64,000 bases of DNA from Bradyrhizobium sp. DOA9 (GTDB lineage Bacteria > Pseudomonadota > Alphaproteobacteria > Rhizobiales > Xanthobacteraceae). The notes under the pieces are model-generated. The model was not told where the DNA came from. It saw only the letters and a program-made list of their open reading frames with translations, and did not search any database. Positions within the stretch are counted from its first letter, which is position 1, and each line of letters starts with the position of its first letter. The DNA is taken from positions 5,896,741-5,960,740 of the forward strand of contig NZ_DF820425.1 in the NCBI RefSeq assembly GCF_000617845.2. Reading direction: 5' to 3'. The position numbers and the translations under genes were made by a program. Shown here in pieces: positions 37,028-45,491 of the stretch.

Positions 37028-39868
37028 ATGAGACTAGCGGAGATGCTCAAACCCGACCTGCTCAACACCGACTCGCGCGGACTGGACGTGCCTGCGACGA
37101 TCGACCGGGCCACCTTTCTGTCGACCCTGCCGGCCACCTCGGCCGACCGCACTGCAGCATTGACGATTGTCGGTGTGTCCGCCCTCCTGTTCGCCGCGGC
37201 CGTGCCATTTGCCGGTACCCCGCTCCTGCCGGTCCCCGCCTTCGTCGCCAGCTATCAATCCGCGCTGGCCGTGAGCGACATCGTCACGGCCGTGCTGCTG
37301 CTGTCGCAATTTGCGATTCTGCGGACCCGAGCGCTGCTGTGGCTCGCGGGCGGCTATCTCTTCACCGCTGCGGCGGCGCTGGTTCATGCCCTCACCTTCC
37401 CCGGGCTGTTCGCACCGACCGGACTGTTCGGTGCGGGCCGGCAGACCACGGTGTGGCTCTACATGATCTGGCACGCCGGCTTTCCGCTCTGCGTGATGGC
37501 GTATGCCTGGCTGAAGGAAAAGGACGGTGGACCCCGGATCCGCGGCGCGGCAAGCAACGCAATTTATGCCAGCGTGCTCTGCGTCGTCGCCACGATGGCC
37601 CTTTTCGCCTGGATCGTCACCGCGCAGCACGATCTGTTGCCGGTCCTGCTGAGCGAGGGCCGCTACACGGCGACCATGATCGGAGTCGTGTCCTTCGTGT
37701 GGTCGCTGAGCTTTGCCGCGCTGGTCTCGCTCTGGTTCCGCAGGCCGCATACGGTGATCGATATCTGGCTCATGGTGGTCATGTGCGCCTGGCTGTTCGA
37801 CATCGCCCTGTCGGCGATCGTCAACGTCGCGCGCTTCGATCTCGGCTTCTATGCCGGCCGGCTCTACGGCCTCGCCGCGGCGACCTTTGTCCTCGCGGTG
37901 CTTCTGATCGAGAATGTCCGCCTCCAGGCGCGCACGGTAGGCCTCGTCGGAAGGCTGCGCCAGCAATCGGCCTCGGAACGCGACTATTTCGGCAAGCGCC
38001 TCGCGCTGTACGGCGCGGTCGTCGAATCGTCCAACGACGCGATCATCACCAAGTCGCTCGACGGCATCATCACCGGCTGGAACAAGGCCGCCGAACATCT
38101 GTTCGGCTACTCCGCCACTGAAGCCGTCGGCAGGCCGATCGACATCATCGTGCCGCCGGATCGCAAGGGCGAAGTCAGAGGCATGCTCAACCGGATCGCC
38201 AGCAACGAGTCGATCGCCCAGCACGAGACGGTCCGAATCCGGAAAGACGGCCGCCCGCTCGACGTCGTCCTGAACATCTCACCGCTGCGGACCGACGATG
38301 GAGAGATCATCGGCGCCTCCAAGATCGCCCATGACATCACCGAAGAGAAGCAGGCCAGAGAGAAGCTGCGCCGCGAGACCGAGGAACGCCAGCGCATCTT
38401 CGAGACATCGCAGGACCTGATCCTGGTCACCGACGGCTACGGCAATTTCGTCCAGGTCAGCCCGAGCGTGCGGAACATTCTCGGCTACAACCCCGAGGAC
38501 ATGGTCGGGCACAGCGCGATCGAGTTCATCCATCCCGGCGATCTCGAGAACACGCGGAGCGAGATGCGCGCAGCGCGCAGCGGCGCGGTCAAGCGCAGCT
38601 TCGAGGCGCGCTATTACCATTACGACGGTCACGAGGTCACGCTGAACTGGATGGGCACCTGGTCCGAGCCGGTGAAGCGCCACTTCTTCATCGGCCGCGA
38701 CCTCACCGACAAGCAGGCGGCCGAAGCCCAGCTCCGGCAAGTCCAGAAAATGGACTCGATCGGCCAGCTGACCGGCGGCGTCGCACACGACTTCAACAAC
38801 GTGCTGACGGTGATCACGGGCACGATCGGCATTCTCAGCGACGCGGTCGCCGACCGGCCCGAGCTTGCCGCCATCACCAAGCTGATCGACGACGCCGCCG
38901 AGCGCGGCGCGCAGCTGACCAAGCATCTGCTCGCCTTCGCCCGCAAGCAGCCGCTCCAGCCGCGCGAGATCGACGTCAACGCACTGGTGCTCGAAGCCGC
39001 CAAGCTCCTGCATCCGACGCTCGGCGAACAGATCACCATCATGCCGCAGCTCACCGAGGATGCCTGGCCGACGCTGGTCGACCCGGGCCAGCTCTCCACC
39101 GCGATCCTCAATCTCGCGCTGAACGCGCGCGACGCCATGCCCGACGGCGGCACCCTGGTGCTGGAGACCCGCAACATCTTCCTCGACGACGGCTATGCCA
39201 GCATGAATCCCGACGTCCTTGCCGGCAATTACGTGATGATCGCCGTCAGCGACACCGGCAGCGGAATTCCTGCCGAGCTGATCGACCGGGTGTTCGATCC
39301 CTTCTTCACCACCAAGGAGGTCGGCAAAGGCACCGGCCTTGGCCTCAGCATGGTGTTCGGCTTCGTCAAGCAATCGGGCGGCCACATCAAGATCTACAGC
39401 GAGGAAGGCCACGGCACGAGCGTGAAGATCTACCTGCCGCGCTCGACCGGGGTGCAGGAGACCGAGTTCGAGGCGCTCCAGAATGCGCCCCTCACCGGCG
39501 GCAACGAGAAGATCCTGATCGTCGAGGACGATGCGCTGGTGCGGCAGTATGTCGTGACGCAGGTCAGGAGCCTCGGCTACACTGCGCTCGAGGCCGCCAA
39601 CGGCGCCGAGGCGCTCACGATCATCGACAGCGACGAGACCATCGACCTGCTCTTCACCGACATCATCATGCCCGGCGACATGAACGGCCGCCAGCTGGCC
39701 GACGAAGCGCACAGGCGCCGCCCCGATCTGAAGACGCTGTTCACCTCGGGCTACACCGAGAACGCCATCGTCCATCACGGCCGGCTCGATTCCGGCGTGC
39801 TGCTGCTGGCCAAGCCCTACCGCAAGTCCGAGCTCGCCAAGATGCTGAGGACCGCGCTCACGGGTTGA
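37028..39868 (+). CDS. MASE4-PAS-PAS hybrid histidine kinase with C-terminal receiver
   Basis: 946 aa. Order: MASE4 membrane sensor with eight helices (about 45-300; FVASYQSALAVSDIVTAVLL and GGYLFTAAAALVHALTFPG), PAS 1 (about 330-445), PAS 2 (about 455-570), HisKA with phosphorylated His about 587 (GGVAHDFNNVL), HATPase (about 690-815; NLALNARDAMPDGG, DTGSGIP, GTGLGLS), receiver (about 830-945) with Asp about 878 in LFTDIIMPGD. The HWE-less GGVAHDFNN type is common in rhizobia. The signal is unknown. ATG 37043 is an alternative start. The stand-alone receiver gene is divergent. Confidence 0.9.
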   Translation: MRLAEMLKPDLLNTDSRGLDVPATIDRATFLSTLPATSADRTAALTIVGVSALLFAAAVPFAGTPLLPVPAFVASYQSALAVSDIVTAVLLLSQFAILRTRALLWLAGGYLFTAAAALVHALTFPGLFAPTGLFGAGRQTTVWLYMIWHAGFPLCVMAYAWLKEKDGGPRIRGAASNAIYASVLCVVATMALFAWIVTAQHDLLPVLLSEGRYTATMIGVVSFVWSLSFAALVSLWFRRPHTVIDIWLMVVMCAWLFDIALSAIVNVARFDLGFYAGRLYGLAAATFVLAVLLIENVRLQARTVGLVGRLRQQSASERDYFGKRLALYGAVVESSNDAIITKSLDGIITGWNKAAEHLFGYSATEAVGRPIDIIVPPDRKGEVRGMLNRIASNESIAQHETVRIRKDGRPLDVVLNISPLRTDDGEIIGASKIAHDITEEKQAREKLRRETEERQRIFETSQDLILVTDGYGNFVQVSPSVRNILGYNPEDMVGHSAIEFIHPGDLENTRSEMRAARSGAVKRSFEARYYHYDGHEVTLNWMGTWSEPVKRHFFIGRDLTDKQAAEAQLRQVQKMDSIGQLTGGVAHDFNNVLTVITGTIGILSDAVADRPELAAITKLIDDAAERGAQLTKHLLAFARKQPLQPREIDVNALVLEAAKLLHPTLGEQITIMPQLTEDAWPTLVDPGQLSTAILNLALNARDAMPDGGTLVLETRNIFLDDGYASMNPDVLAGNYVMIAVSDTGSGIPAELIDRVFDPFFTTKEVGKGTGLGLSMVFGFVKQSGGHIKIYSEEGHGTSVKIYLPRSTGVQETEFEALQNAPLTGGNEKILIVEDDALVRQYVVTQVRSLGYTALEAANGAEALTIIDSDETIDLLFTDIIMPGDMNGRQLADEAHRRRPDLKTLFTSGYTENAIVHHGRLDSGVLLLAKPYRKSELAKMLRTALTG

Positions 39869-39926
39869 GCCCGCGGCATTGCTGCGCTATCGCAGGTCCT
39901 GAATTGCTCTCAACGACGAGGCCGCC

Positions 39927-40922
39927 TTGAAGAACCTTCTCACCGATATCGCCGGCGTCCGGGTCGGCCACGCGGAAGATTCGAAAGTCGGCTCCGGCGC
40001 GACCGCGATCATCTTCGATTCTCCCGCGATCGCCGCGATCGACGTTCGCGGCGGCGGCCCCGGCACGCGCGAGGATGCCCTGCTCGATCTCGCCAACACG
40101 GTCGAGCGGGTCGATGCCATCGCGCTGTCGGGCGGCTCGGCCTTCGGCCTCGACACCGGCGGCGGCGTGCAGGCCTGGCTCGCCGAGCAGGGCCGCGGCC
40201 ACCGGGTTCGCGAAGCGCTGATCCCGATCGTGCCGGGGGCGATCCTGTTCGACCTGCTCAACGGCGGCGACAAGGCCTGGGGACGCTTCTCGCCCTATCG
40301 CGACCTCGGCTATGCCGCGGCGACCGCCGCCGGCGCGGATTTTGCGCTCGGCAGCGTCGGCGCCGGCTTCGGCGCCACCACCGCGACGTTCAAGGGCGGC
40401 CTCGGCTCGGCATCGGCCGTGACGCCGAGCGGAATCAAGGTCGCGGCGATCGTCGCCGTCAACGCCGTCGGCAGCGTCACCGTCGGCAATGGCCCGTGGT
40501 TCTGGGCGGCGCCGTTCGAGGTGAACGGCGAATTCGGTGGACGGGGCCTGCCGGACGAGTTCACCGAGGACATGCTCCGCATGCGCATCAAGGGCGGGCC
40601 TGCCGCGAGCGCGCGCGAAAACACCACCATCGGCGCCGTCGTGACCAACGCGGTCTTGACCAAGCCGCAGGCCAAGCGGCTGGCGATGATCGCGCATACC
40701 GGCTTCGCCCGCGCGATCTATCCGGTGCACGCCCCGACCGACGGCGACGTGCTGTTTGCCGCCGCCACGTGCGAGAAGCCGATCGAGCCGCTGGTTGGCC
40801 TCACCGAGCTCGGCACGATCGCCGCCAATGTGGTCGCCCGCGCGATCGCCCGCGGCGTCTACAGCGCGACGGCCCTGCCCTTTCCGGGCGCGCAGCTGGC
40901 TTGGAACGACCGGTTCGGCTAG
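39927..40922 (+). CDS. P1-family (DmpA/BapA-type) peptidase
   Basis: 331 aa starting with TTG at 39927, chosen because GAGG lies 6 nt upstream and the conserved LTDIAGVRVGHAEDS begins at once. The family's self-cleavage and nucleophile site is visible as ARENTTIGAVVTNA (Thr where DmpA has Ser). Other motifs are ALSGGSAFGLDTGGGVQAWL and GSVGAGFGATTATFKGGLGSAS. Members cleave N-terminal amino acids or beta-peptides after autoprocessing to two chains. The Thr nucleophile should be noted, but is seen in homologues. Confidence 0.87.
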   Translation: MKNLLTDIAGVRVGHAEDSKVGSGATAIIFDSPAIAAIDVRGGGPGTREDALLDLANTVERVDAIALSGGSAFGLDTGGGVQAWLAEQGRGHRVREALIPIVPGAILFDLLNGGDKAWGRFSPYRDLGYAAATAAGADFALGSVGAGFGATTATFKGGLGSASAVTPSGIKVAAIVAVNAVGSVTVGNGPWFWAAPFEVNGEFGGRGLPDEFTEDMLRMRIKGGPAASARENTTIGAVVTNAVLTKPQAKRLAMIAHTGFARAIYPVHAPTDGDVLFAAATCEKPIEPLVGLTELGTIAANVVARAIARGVYSATALPFPGAQLAWNDRFG

Positions 40923-40970
40923 AGCATGATCCGGCAAAGTGTGAAGCGGTTTTCCGAAAGGATCATGCTC
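40922..40970. repeat. GAGCATGATCC-type inverted repeat
   Basis: Left arm GAGCATGATCC, right arm GGATCATGCTC, with GTGAAGCGGTTTTCC between. This element is abundant in Rhizobiales genomes. It directly follows the P1 peptidase stop. Confidence 0.8.
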
Positions 40971-40982
40971 AAACAAGGAACT

Positions 40983-41021
40983 AAAGCGCGATGACGATTC
41001 ATCCAGATCTCATCGCGCTTT
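40983..41021. repeat. AAAGCGCGATGA inverted repeat
   Basis: AAAGCGCGATGA and TCATCGCGCTTT arms, 12 bp each and perfect, 16 nt apart, just after the GAGCATGATCC element. The two elements commonly travel together in Rhizobiales. It could also serve as a terminator between the convergent genes. Confidence 0.7.
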
Positions 41022-41036
41022 AACTTGGGGATGTGC

Positions 41037-41798
41037 TCACACGCTGATCGACATCGATGAGGTCGCTGATGCCGCGGTGGCCTGCGCCTGGCGCTGCATC
41101 ATCTGCCCGAACCAGTCATAAGGCGAGTTGCCGCCACCTTTCGCATTCGACGAGCTGGCGGCGCCCGGCACCGTGGTCGACATCTTGAAGCCGTCGGCAT
41201 AGGCGACGGTGGTGGTGGTCGAGCCGTCGGCATTGGTCGTCGTGGTCGACGTCGAGCCGCTGCCGGATTGCGACGAGGAATCCGAGCCATCGCCCGCGCC
41301 TTCCGCGTGCTGAGCGCCGTGACCGCCCCTCAGCGCCTTCGTCATCTCTCCGAGATTGACGCTGCCGTCCGCATTCGCATCCATCTTCGAGAACACGTCG
41401 TCGGCCTGGGCCAAGTTGGTGCCGCCCGCGCCGAGCGCGTCCTCGAACTCGGACTTGGTAATCTTGCCGTCGGCGTCCGCGTCGATCTGCGAGAACAGGT
41501 CCTTCAGCGCGGCCTCCCGGCCCTTCGACGTCGAGGATGTCGCGCCCGCGCCGTCGGCCGACTGGCTCTGCGCCGCGAACAGCGCGTTCATGGTCTCCGA
41601 CGAGATCTGCGGATATTTGCCTGCATTGACCGACGAGGTCGCGCCGGTCGTGCTGCTGCTGCCGCTGTCGATTGCGAACGGATTGGTCGGCGCGCTCTGC
41701 GAGGCACCCGTCTTGTGCGCTGCCGACGACGATTTCGAGTTCGTCAGCGACTGGATCGCGTCGAGCGCGCTCGAGACCGCACCAAGGGCGAACAACAT
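41037..41798 (-). CDS. EF-hand calcium-binding protein
   Basis: 253 aa from ATG 41798, preceded by TTGGAG; the open frame continues upstream into rpe antisense and is not used. Two EF-hand loops are complete: DADADGKITKSE (about 105-116) and DANADGSVNLGE (about 140-151), both with Asp at positions 1, 3 and 5. The rest is Ser/Thr/Gly-rich, low-complexity and probably unstructured. No signal peptide is clear, though the start (MLFALGAVSSALDAI) is mildly hydrophobic. It probably binds calcium as a sensor or buffer; location uncertain. Confidence 0.77.
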   Translation of the reverse strand: MLFALGAVSSALDAIQSLTNSKSSSAAHKTGASQSAPTNPFAIDSGSSSTTGATSSVNAGKYPQISSETMNALFAAQSQSADGAGATSSTSKGREAALKDLFSQIDADADGKITKSEFEDALGAGGTNLAQADDVFSKMDANADGSVNLGEMTKALRGGHGAQHAEGAGDGSDSSSQSGSGSTSTTTTNADGSTTTTVAYADGFKMSTTVPGAASSSNAKGGGNSPYDWFGQMMQRQAQATAASATSSMSISV

Positions 41799-42048
41799 TG
41801 CACAACTCCAACAAGATGCGGCATGCCGCGACCAATGTTCTGCGGCTGAAGTCAGCAAGCGCCGTGCCATCGCGAAAAGCTCAACGAAATCCGCATCCGA
41901 CAGGTCGTGCAGGCCGCGGGAACACCGGCAATTCGTGCCGCCGGCGGCAGAAATTTCCGCCCACAGGAAGCCCGCCCCTCCTGCATTGCCCGACACAAAG
42001 GCCCATGTTAGGCGAGGCCATTCGTCGTCCGCCCCTGGAAAACGCGCC

Positions 42049-42750
42049 ATGATCCAAGCTTTCGCCCCCCGCCCCCTGGCCATCGCGCCCTCGATCCTGG
42101 CTTCGGACTTCTCCAAGCTCGGCGAGGAGGTACGCAGCGTGGACGCCGCCGGCGCCGACTGGATCCATCTCGACGTGATGGACGGGCACTTCGTTCCGAA
42201 CATCTCCTACGGCCCTGATGTCATCAGGGCGATGCGCCCGCACACCAGGAAGATCTTCGACGCGCATCTGATGATCTCGCCCTGCGATCCCTATCTGGAG
42301 GCCTTCGCCAAGGCCGGCTGCGACCACATCACCGTGCACGCGGAGGCGGGTCCCCATTTGCACCGCTCGCTTCAGGCGATCCGCGCGCTCGGCAAGAAGG
42401 CCGGCGTCTCGCTCAATCCGGCGACGCCGATCAGCGCGCTCGAATACGTCCTCGACCTCGTCGACCTCGTGCTGGTGATGTCGGTCAATCCCGGCTTCGG
42501 CGGCCAGGCCTTCATCCCCTCCGCGATCAACAAGATCCGCGACATCCGGGCAATGGTCGCGGGCCGTCCGATCGACATCGAGGTCGACGGCGGCGTCGGG
42601 CCCGATGTTGCGGGCGCGCTCGCCGCGGCCGGCGCCAACGCTTTCGTCGCCGGCACCTCTGTGTTCAAGGGCGGCACGCAGGACGCCTACAAGACCAACA
42701 TCGCCGCGATCCGCAACGCGGCACTTGAAGCCCGCGGCGAGGCGATCTGA
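42049..42750 (+). CDS. rpe: Ribulose-phosphate 3-epimerase
   Basis: 233 aa. TIM barrel with all family motifs: IAPSILASDFSKLGEEV, WIHLDVMDGHFVPNISYG, HLMISPCDPYLEAFAKAGC, ITVHAEA, LVLVMSVNPGFGGQAFIP and EVDGGVGPDVAG. The metal ligands (His, Asp in LDVMDGHF, His in DAHLM, Asp in EVDGG) are intact. It interconverts ribulose-5-phosphate and xylulose-5-phosphate in the pentose phosphate and Calvin cycles. It is not next to cbb genes here. Confidence 0.95.
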   Translation: MIQAFAPRPLAIAPSILASDFSKLGEEVRSVDAAGADWIHLDVMDGHFVPNISYGPDVIRAMRPHTRKIFDAHLMISPCDPYLEAFAKAGCDHITVHAEAGPHLHRSLQAIRALGKKAGVSLNPATPISALEYVLDLVDLVLVMSVNPGFGGQAFIPSAINKIRDIRAMVAGRPIDIEVDGGVGPDVAGALAAAGANAFVAGTSVFKGGTQDAYKTNIAAIRNAALEARGEAI

Positions 42751-42797
42751 GACCATCGCCATCCGAACCGGAGCTGCGGCCGCTACGACCAACGGGA

Positions 42798-43397
42798 ATG
42801 GATGAACTCCGCGCCACCCTGTTTTCTGCCGGCCTGCGTCGTCTGCTCGCCGAATCCCTTCAGGATGGAGAGCAAGTGGTCTGGCAGGGCCAGCCCGACG
42901 GCATCGCCCACGCGACAATGTGGCGATTTCTCTGGTGGATCGGAATTCCCTGGTTGTTGCTGACCGTCATCGCCGTCAGCAACGATTGGATCGACCAGGC
43001 GACCCAACCTCTGGCGATGCTCGGAGTCGGGATGGTTGCAGCTCCGTTCGTGATGCTGCTGCAAGACCTGCAAACGCTTTTTGTGATCACCGACCGCCGC
43101 GCGCTGATCGTGCGCACGGCCTGGAGCAGACGCAGCGTGACGGCCACTTCGTTCGACGCCATGGATGCCGTGTTCGAGATCCTCGACATCGGCGGCGGCG
43201 TCGGCCACCTCAACTTTGCGTCAAGGCGCTCGACCCGTTCGCCCGATACCGACTACACCGGGCGCTACGGGTTTCGTTGTGTCCGAGACGCACCGCGCGT
43301 CCGGGATATCCTCGATCAAGCGCGCACCGGCAAGGCACGTCGGTCGCACCGGGGAAGAACTGCGGCTTCTACGGGTACTGCAACGCGCAAAGCTTAA
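42798..43397 (+). CDS. Membrane protein with PH-like domain
   Basis: 199 aa. GEQVVWQGQPDG near residue 24, two hydrophobic segments (about 44-62 and 72-92), and LQTLFVITDRRALIVRTAW after them follow the layout of bacterial PH-domain (YdbT/YdbS-like) membrane proteins. The C-terminal 20 residues are basic and low-complexity. Function unknown. It starts 47 bp after rpe in the same direction. Confidence 0.62.
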   Translation: MDELRATLFSAGLRRLLAESLQDGEQVVWQGQPDGIAHATMWRFLWWIGIPWLLLTVIAVSNDWIDQATQPLAMLGVGMVAAPFVMLLQDLQTLFVITDRRALIVRTAWSRRSVTATSFDAMDAVFEILDIGGGVGHLNFASRRSTRSPDTDYTGRYGFRCVRDAPRVRDILDQARTGKARRSHRGRTAASTGTATRKA

Positions 43398-43487
43398 AAT
43401 TGTAGCCGTGGTCCGTACTCATCCGGACTTCACTGATTCGCGCAAATCACCGCAAGTGATTCCTGCCTGTTTTCGCGGGAGCACATC

Positions 43488-43628
43488 ATGACGACGACCC
43501 TGGTTTGGACTGGCGTGGCGTTGTGGATCGGTTTCAGTGCGTTTGTCGTATTCGGTCCGTCGCCCGGACCGGTCGAGGCCCCGGCCCGTGCGGCCCGCAA
43601 CATCCGCCGCGCCCGCGACAGGGGCTGA
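43488..43628 (+). CDS. Small single-pass membrane protein
   Basis: 46 aa, below usual gene-calling size. MTTTLVWTGVALWIGFSAFV forms a clear N-terminal membrane helix, and the tail is Arg-rich (PARAARNIRRARDRG), so the protein should sit in the inner membrane with a basic cytoplasmic end. The ATG follows CGGGAG at 6-nt spacing. It is the first of three short genes on the same strand (43634, 43838). Function unknown. Confidence 0.6.
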   Translation: MTTTLVWTGVALWIGFSAFVVFGPSPGPVEAPARAARNIRRARDRG

Positions 43629-43633
43629 CGCCC

Positions 43634-43813
43634 ATGCGGATCGCCCTCGTGAAACGTCAGCCGAAACGCAAGTGCCGCATTCCGCGGCGTCCGCATGCGA
43701 ACCTCGACTATTTCTTCGGCCGGCTCGAACGCCCCGAAGGCGAGCGGGGCGACGACAGCGGGCTCGAAACAGCGGAGCTGGATCAGCCGTTCCAGCCACC
43801 GTGCCGGCACTGA
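43634..43813 (+). CDS. Candidate small basic protein
   Basis: 59 aa candidate starting 6 bp after the previous stop: MRIALVKRQPKRKCRIPRRP, then NLDYFFGRLERPEG and an acidic end. A GGGG run in the preceding stop region is the only ribosome site. No family is recognised. It fits in an array of short genes, but coding status is uncertain. Confidence 0.35.
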   Translation: MRIALVKRQPKRKCRIPRRPHANLDYFFGRLERPEGERGDDSGLETAELDQPFQPPCRH

Positions 43814-43837
43814 AGATTCTCTTTCCGGACTTGAGCC

Positions 43838-44026
43838 ATGAAACCGCATTGCCCGAACTGCCTGAAGGAAATGACCAAGGCATCCGCGTCGCGTAACCTG
43901 TTCAATTGCGAGCCCTGCCGCGAGATCATCCAGTACTTCGGCGGCAGCGCGGATCACGGCGAGCCCGGCCCGCAATTCTCCTGGCCGATCCGCCGCAAGC
44001 GCGCCATGGCCGTCCACGCGGCCTGA
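43838..44026 (+). CDS. Small zinc-ribbon-like protein
   Basis: 62 aa. Two Cys pairs, PHCPNCLKEM and FNCEPCREII, form a probable zinc ribbon at residues 5-27, followed by SADHGEPGPQFSWPIRRKRA. Such minimal zinc-ribbon proteins bind nucleic acid or protein, but no family is recognised. It is convergent with the kinase gene 27 bp away. Confidence 0.62.
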   Translation: MKPHCPNCLKEMTKASASRNLFNCEPCREIIQYFGGSADHGEPGPQFSWPIRRKRAMAVHAA

Positions 44027-44052
44027 TCCAGCCCACAAATCGCCCGGCCGGC

Positions 44053-45486
44053 CTAACCTTCGACGGCCTCCGGCCCGCCGACGTCTGCCGCCATCCGCGG
44101 CGGCCGCACCACGGTGACGGTACAGGTCGCCTCCGAGGCCACCTTGGCCGACACGCTGCCGAGCAGGGTGCGGCGGAACGAGCTCTGCCGCGCGCCGATG
44201 ATGACGTGGTCGACCTGGTTGACCTCTGCAAAGTCCAGGATCGCGGCGGCGGGATCGACCGCCTCCAGCACATGAGCCGACAGGCGGCTCTCGTCCAGCT
44301 TGAGCGGCGTTGCCCAATGCCTGAGCGCGACCAGGCGGTCGATATGCTTGTTGGAGCCCTGCTCGTCCAGGGTACGGTCGATCGCGATGCGGTTCAGCTT
44401 GAGCACGTTGACGCAGGCAAGCCGCGCCGAGGGCAAAGTGGCGAGGATGCGCTCGGTGGTCACGCGCAGCGCCTCGTTCAGCTCCGGAGCGCCCTCCGCA
44501 GTGTCGAGCGCAACGGCGAGGATCGGGCTCGATGCGATCTGGGCTGCGACGTCCGATTTCGCGCGCGGCGCCATGGCGCCCTGGTTGAAGCGCCGCCGCC
44601 AGACGAAGCCGAGGGAATCGCGCTTCAGCCGCTCCGAGCGCGCGGTGAGCTTGACCTGGTCCGGATGAGCGAGATCGAAGGCGAGCTGGGACGCCGTCGG
44701 ATAGCGCCAGACCGGCTCGATCTCCAGACACCGCAACACCACCTCCTGAAGCCAGGGCGGATAGTCGGCGCGAAGCTTCCGCGGCGGATGCGGATCGCGC
44801 CACAGCCGGCGCCGCATCGCCCGCAGCGTCTCGCCCTCGCCGAACGGACGCTCGCCGGTGGTGAAGAAATAGAGCAGCACGCCGAGCGAAAACAGATCGC
44901 TGCGCGGATCGTCGCGCACCCCGAGCAGCCGCTCGGGAGCCATATAGGGCGCGGTGCCGTAAGGCAGGCGGAATTCCTCCTGCAAGAGGTCCGGCAGGTG
45001 GTTGTGATGCGACAGGCCGTAGTCGATCAGCACCGCCTCGCCGCTCTCGCGGGCCATGATGCTGCTCGGCTTGATGTCGTGATGGATCACGTTCTGCCGG
45101 TGCAGATCGGCAAGCGCCGTCGCGATCCTGGCGACGAGCTGCCGCGCCTCGTCATAAGGCAGCGGCAGGTCGGGGAGCCGCTTGTACAGCGTGGCGCCTG
45201 GAATACGCTCGATCACGACATAGGCCTGGCGGGCGAAATCGCCGGTGCCGAAGCAGGCCGGCACGTGCGGCCCCGCAAGCCGCGGCAGGATCATCATCTC
45301 CATCTCGAAGGAGACGATCGCGGCGGGGTCCTCGCCCTCCGAGACCCGCGGGATCTTCATCAGCAGGGGCACGTCGATGCCGGGATGGGTGACGGTCCAC
45401 AGCGTCGCCATGCCGCCGGCATGCACGCATTCGCCGATCGTATAGCCGTCGATCTCCGCGCCTGATTTGACCAGGGGTTTCGGCAT
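44053..45486 (-). CDS. Ser/Thr protein kinase fused to a universal stress protein domain
   Basis: 477 aa. Kinase domain at about 15-280: glycine loop GECVHAGGMATLW, Lys44 (LLMKIPR), catalytic loop HHDIKPSSIM (135-144) with Asp137 and Lys139, DYG in place of DFG (155-157), and PYMAPERL. The metal-binding Asn of the loop is replaced by Ser142, so activity may be weak or altered. A Usp domain follows (about 315-470; ILAVALDTAEGAPELNEALR, VDHVIIGARQSSFRRTLLGS). No membrane segment, so cytoplasmic. It follows a metallophosphoesterase gene by 5 bp. Confidence 0.86.
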   Translation of the reverse strand: MPKPLVKSGAEIDGYTIGECVHAGGMATLWTVTHPGIDVPLLMKIPRVSEGEDPAAIVSFEMEMMILPRLAGPHVPACFGTGDFARQAYVVIERIPGATLYKRLPDLPLPYDEARQLVARIATALADLHRQNVIHHDIKPSSIMARESGEAVLIDYGLSHHNHLPDLLQEEFRLPYGTAPYMAPERLLGVRDDPRSDLFSLGVLLYFFTTGERPFGEGETLRAMRRRLWRDPHPPRKLRADYPPWLQEVVLRCLEIEPVWRYPTASQLAFDLAHPDQVKLTARSERLKRDSLGFVWRRRFNQGAMAPRAKSDVAAQIASSPILAVALDTAEGAPELNEALRVTTERILATLPSARLACVNVLKLNRIAIDRTLDEQGSNKHIDRLVALRHWATPLKLDESRLSAHVLEAVDPAAAILDFAEVNQVDHVIIGARQSSFRRTLLGSVSAKVASEATCTVTVVRPPRMAADVGGPEAVEG

Positions 45487-45491
45487 CGCGG

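Noticed and set aside
40983..41021. AAAGCGCGATGA palindrome as a rho-independent terminator
   Set aside because: The stem is good, but the loop is long (16 nt) and no T-run follows on either strand, so I list it as a repeat.
41799..42203. N-terminal extension of the EF-hand protein
   Set aside because: The open frame passes through the start of rpe on the opposite strand. The ATG at 41798 has a proper ribosome site.
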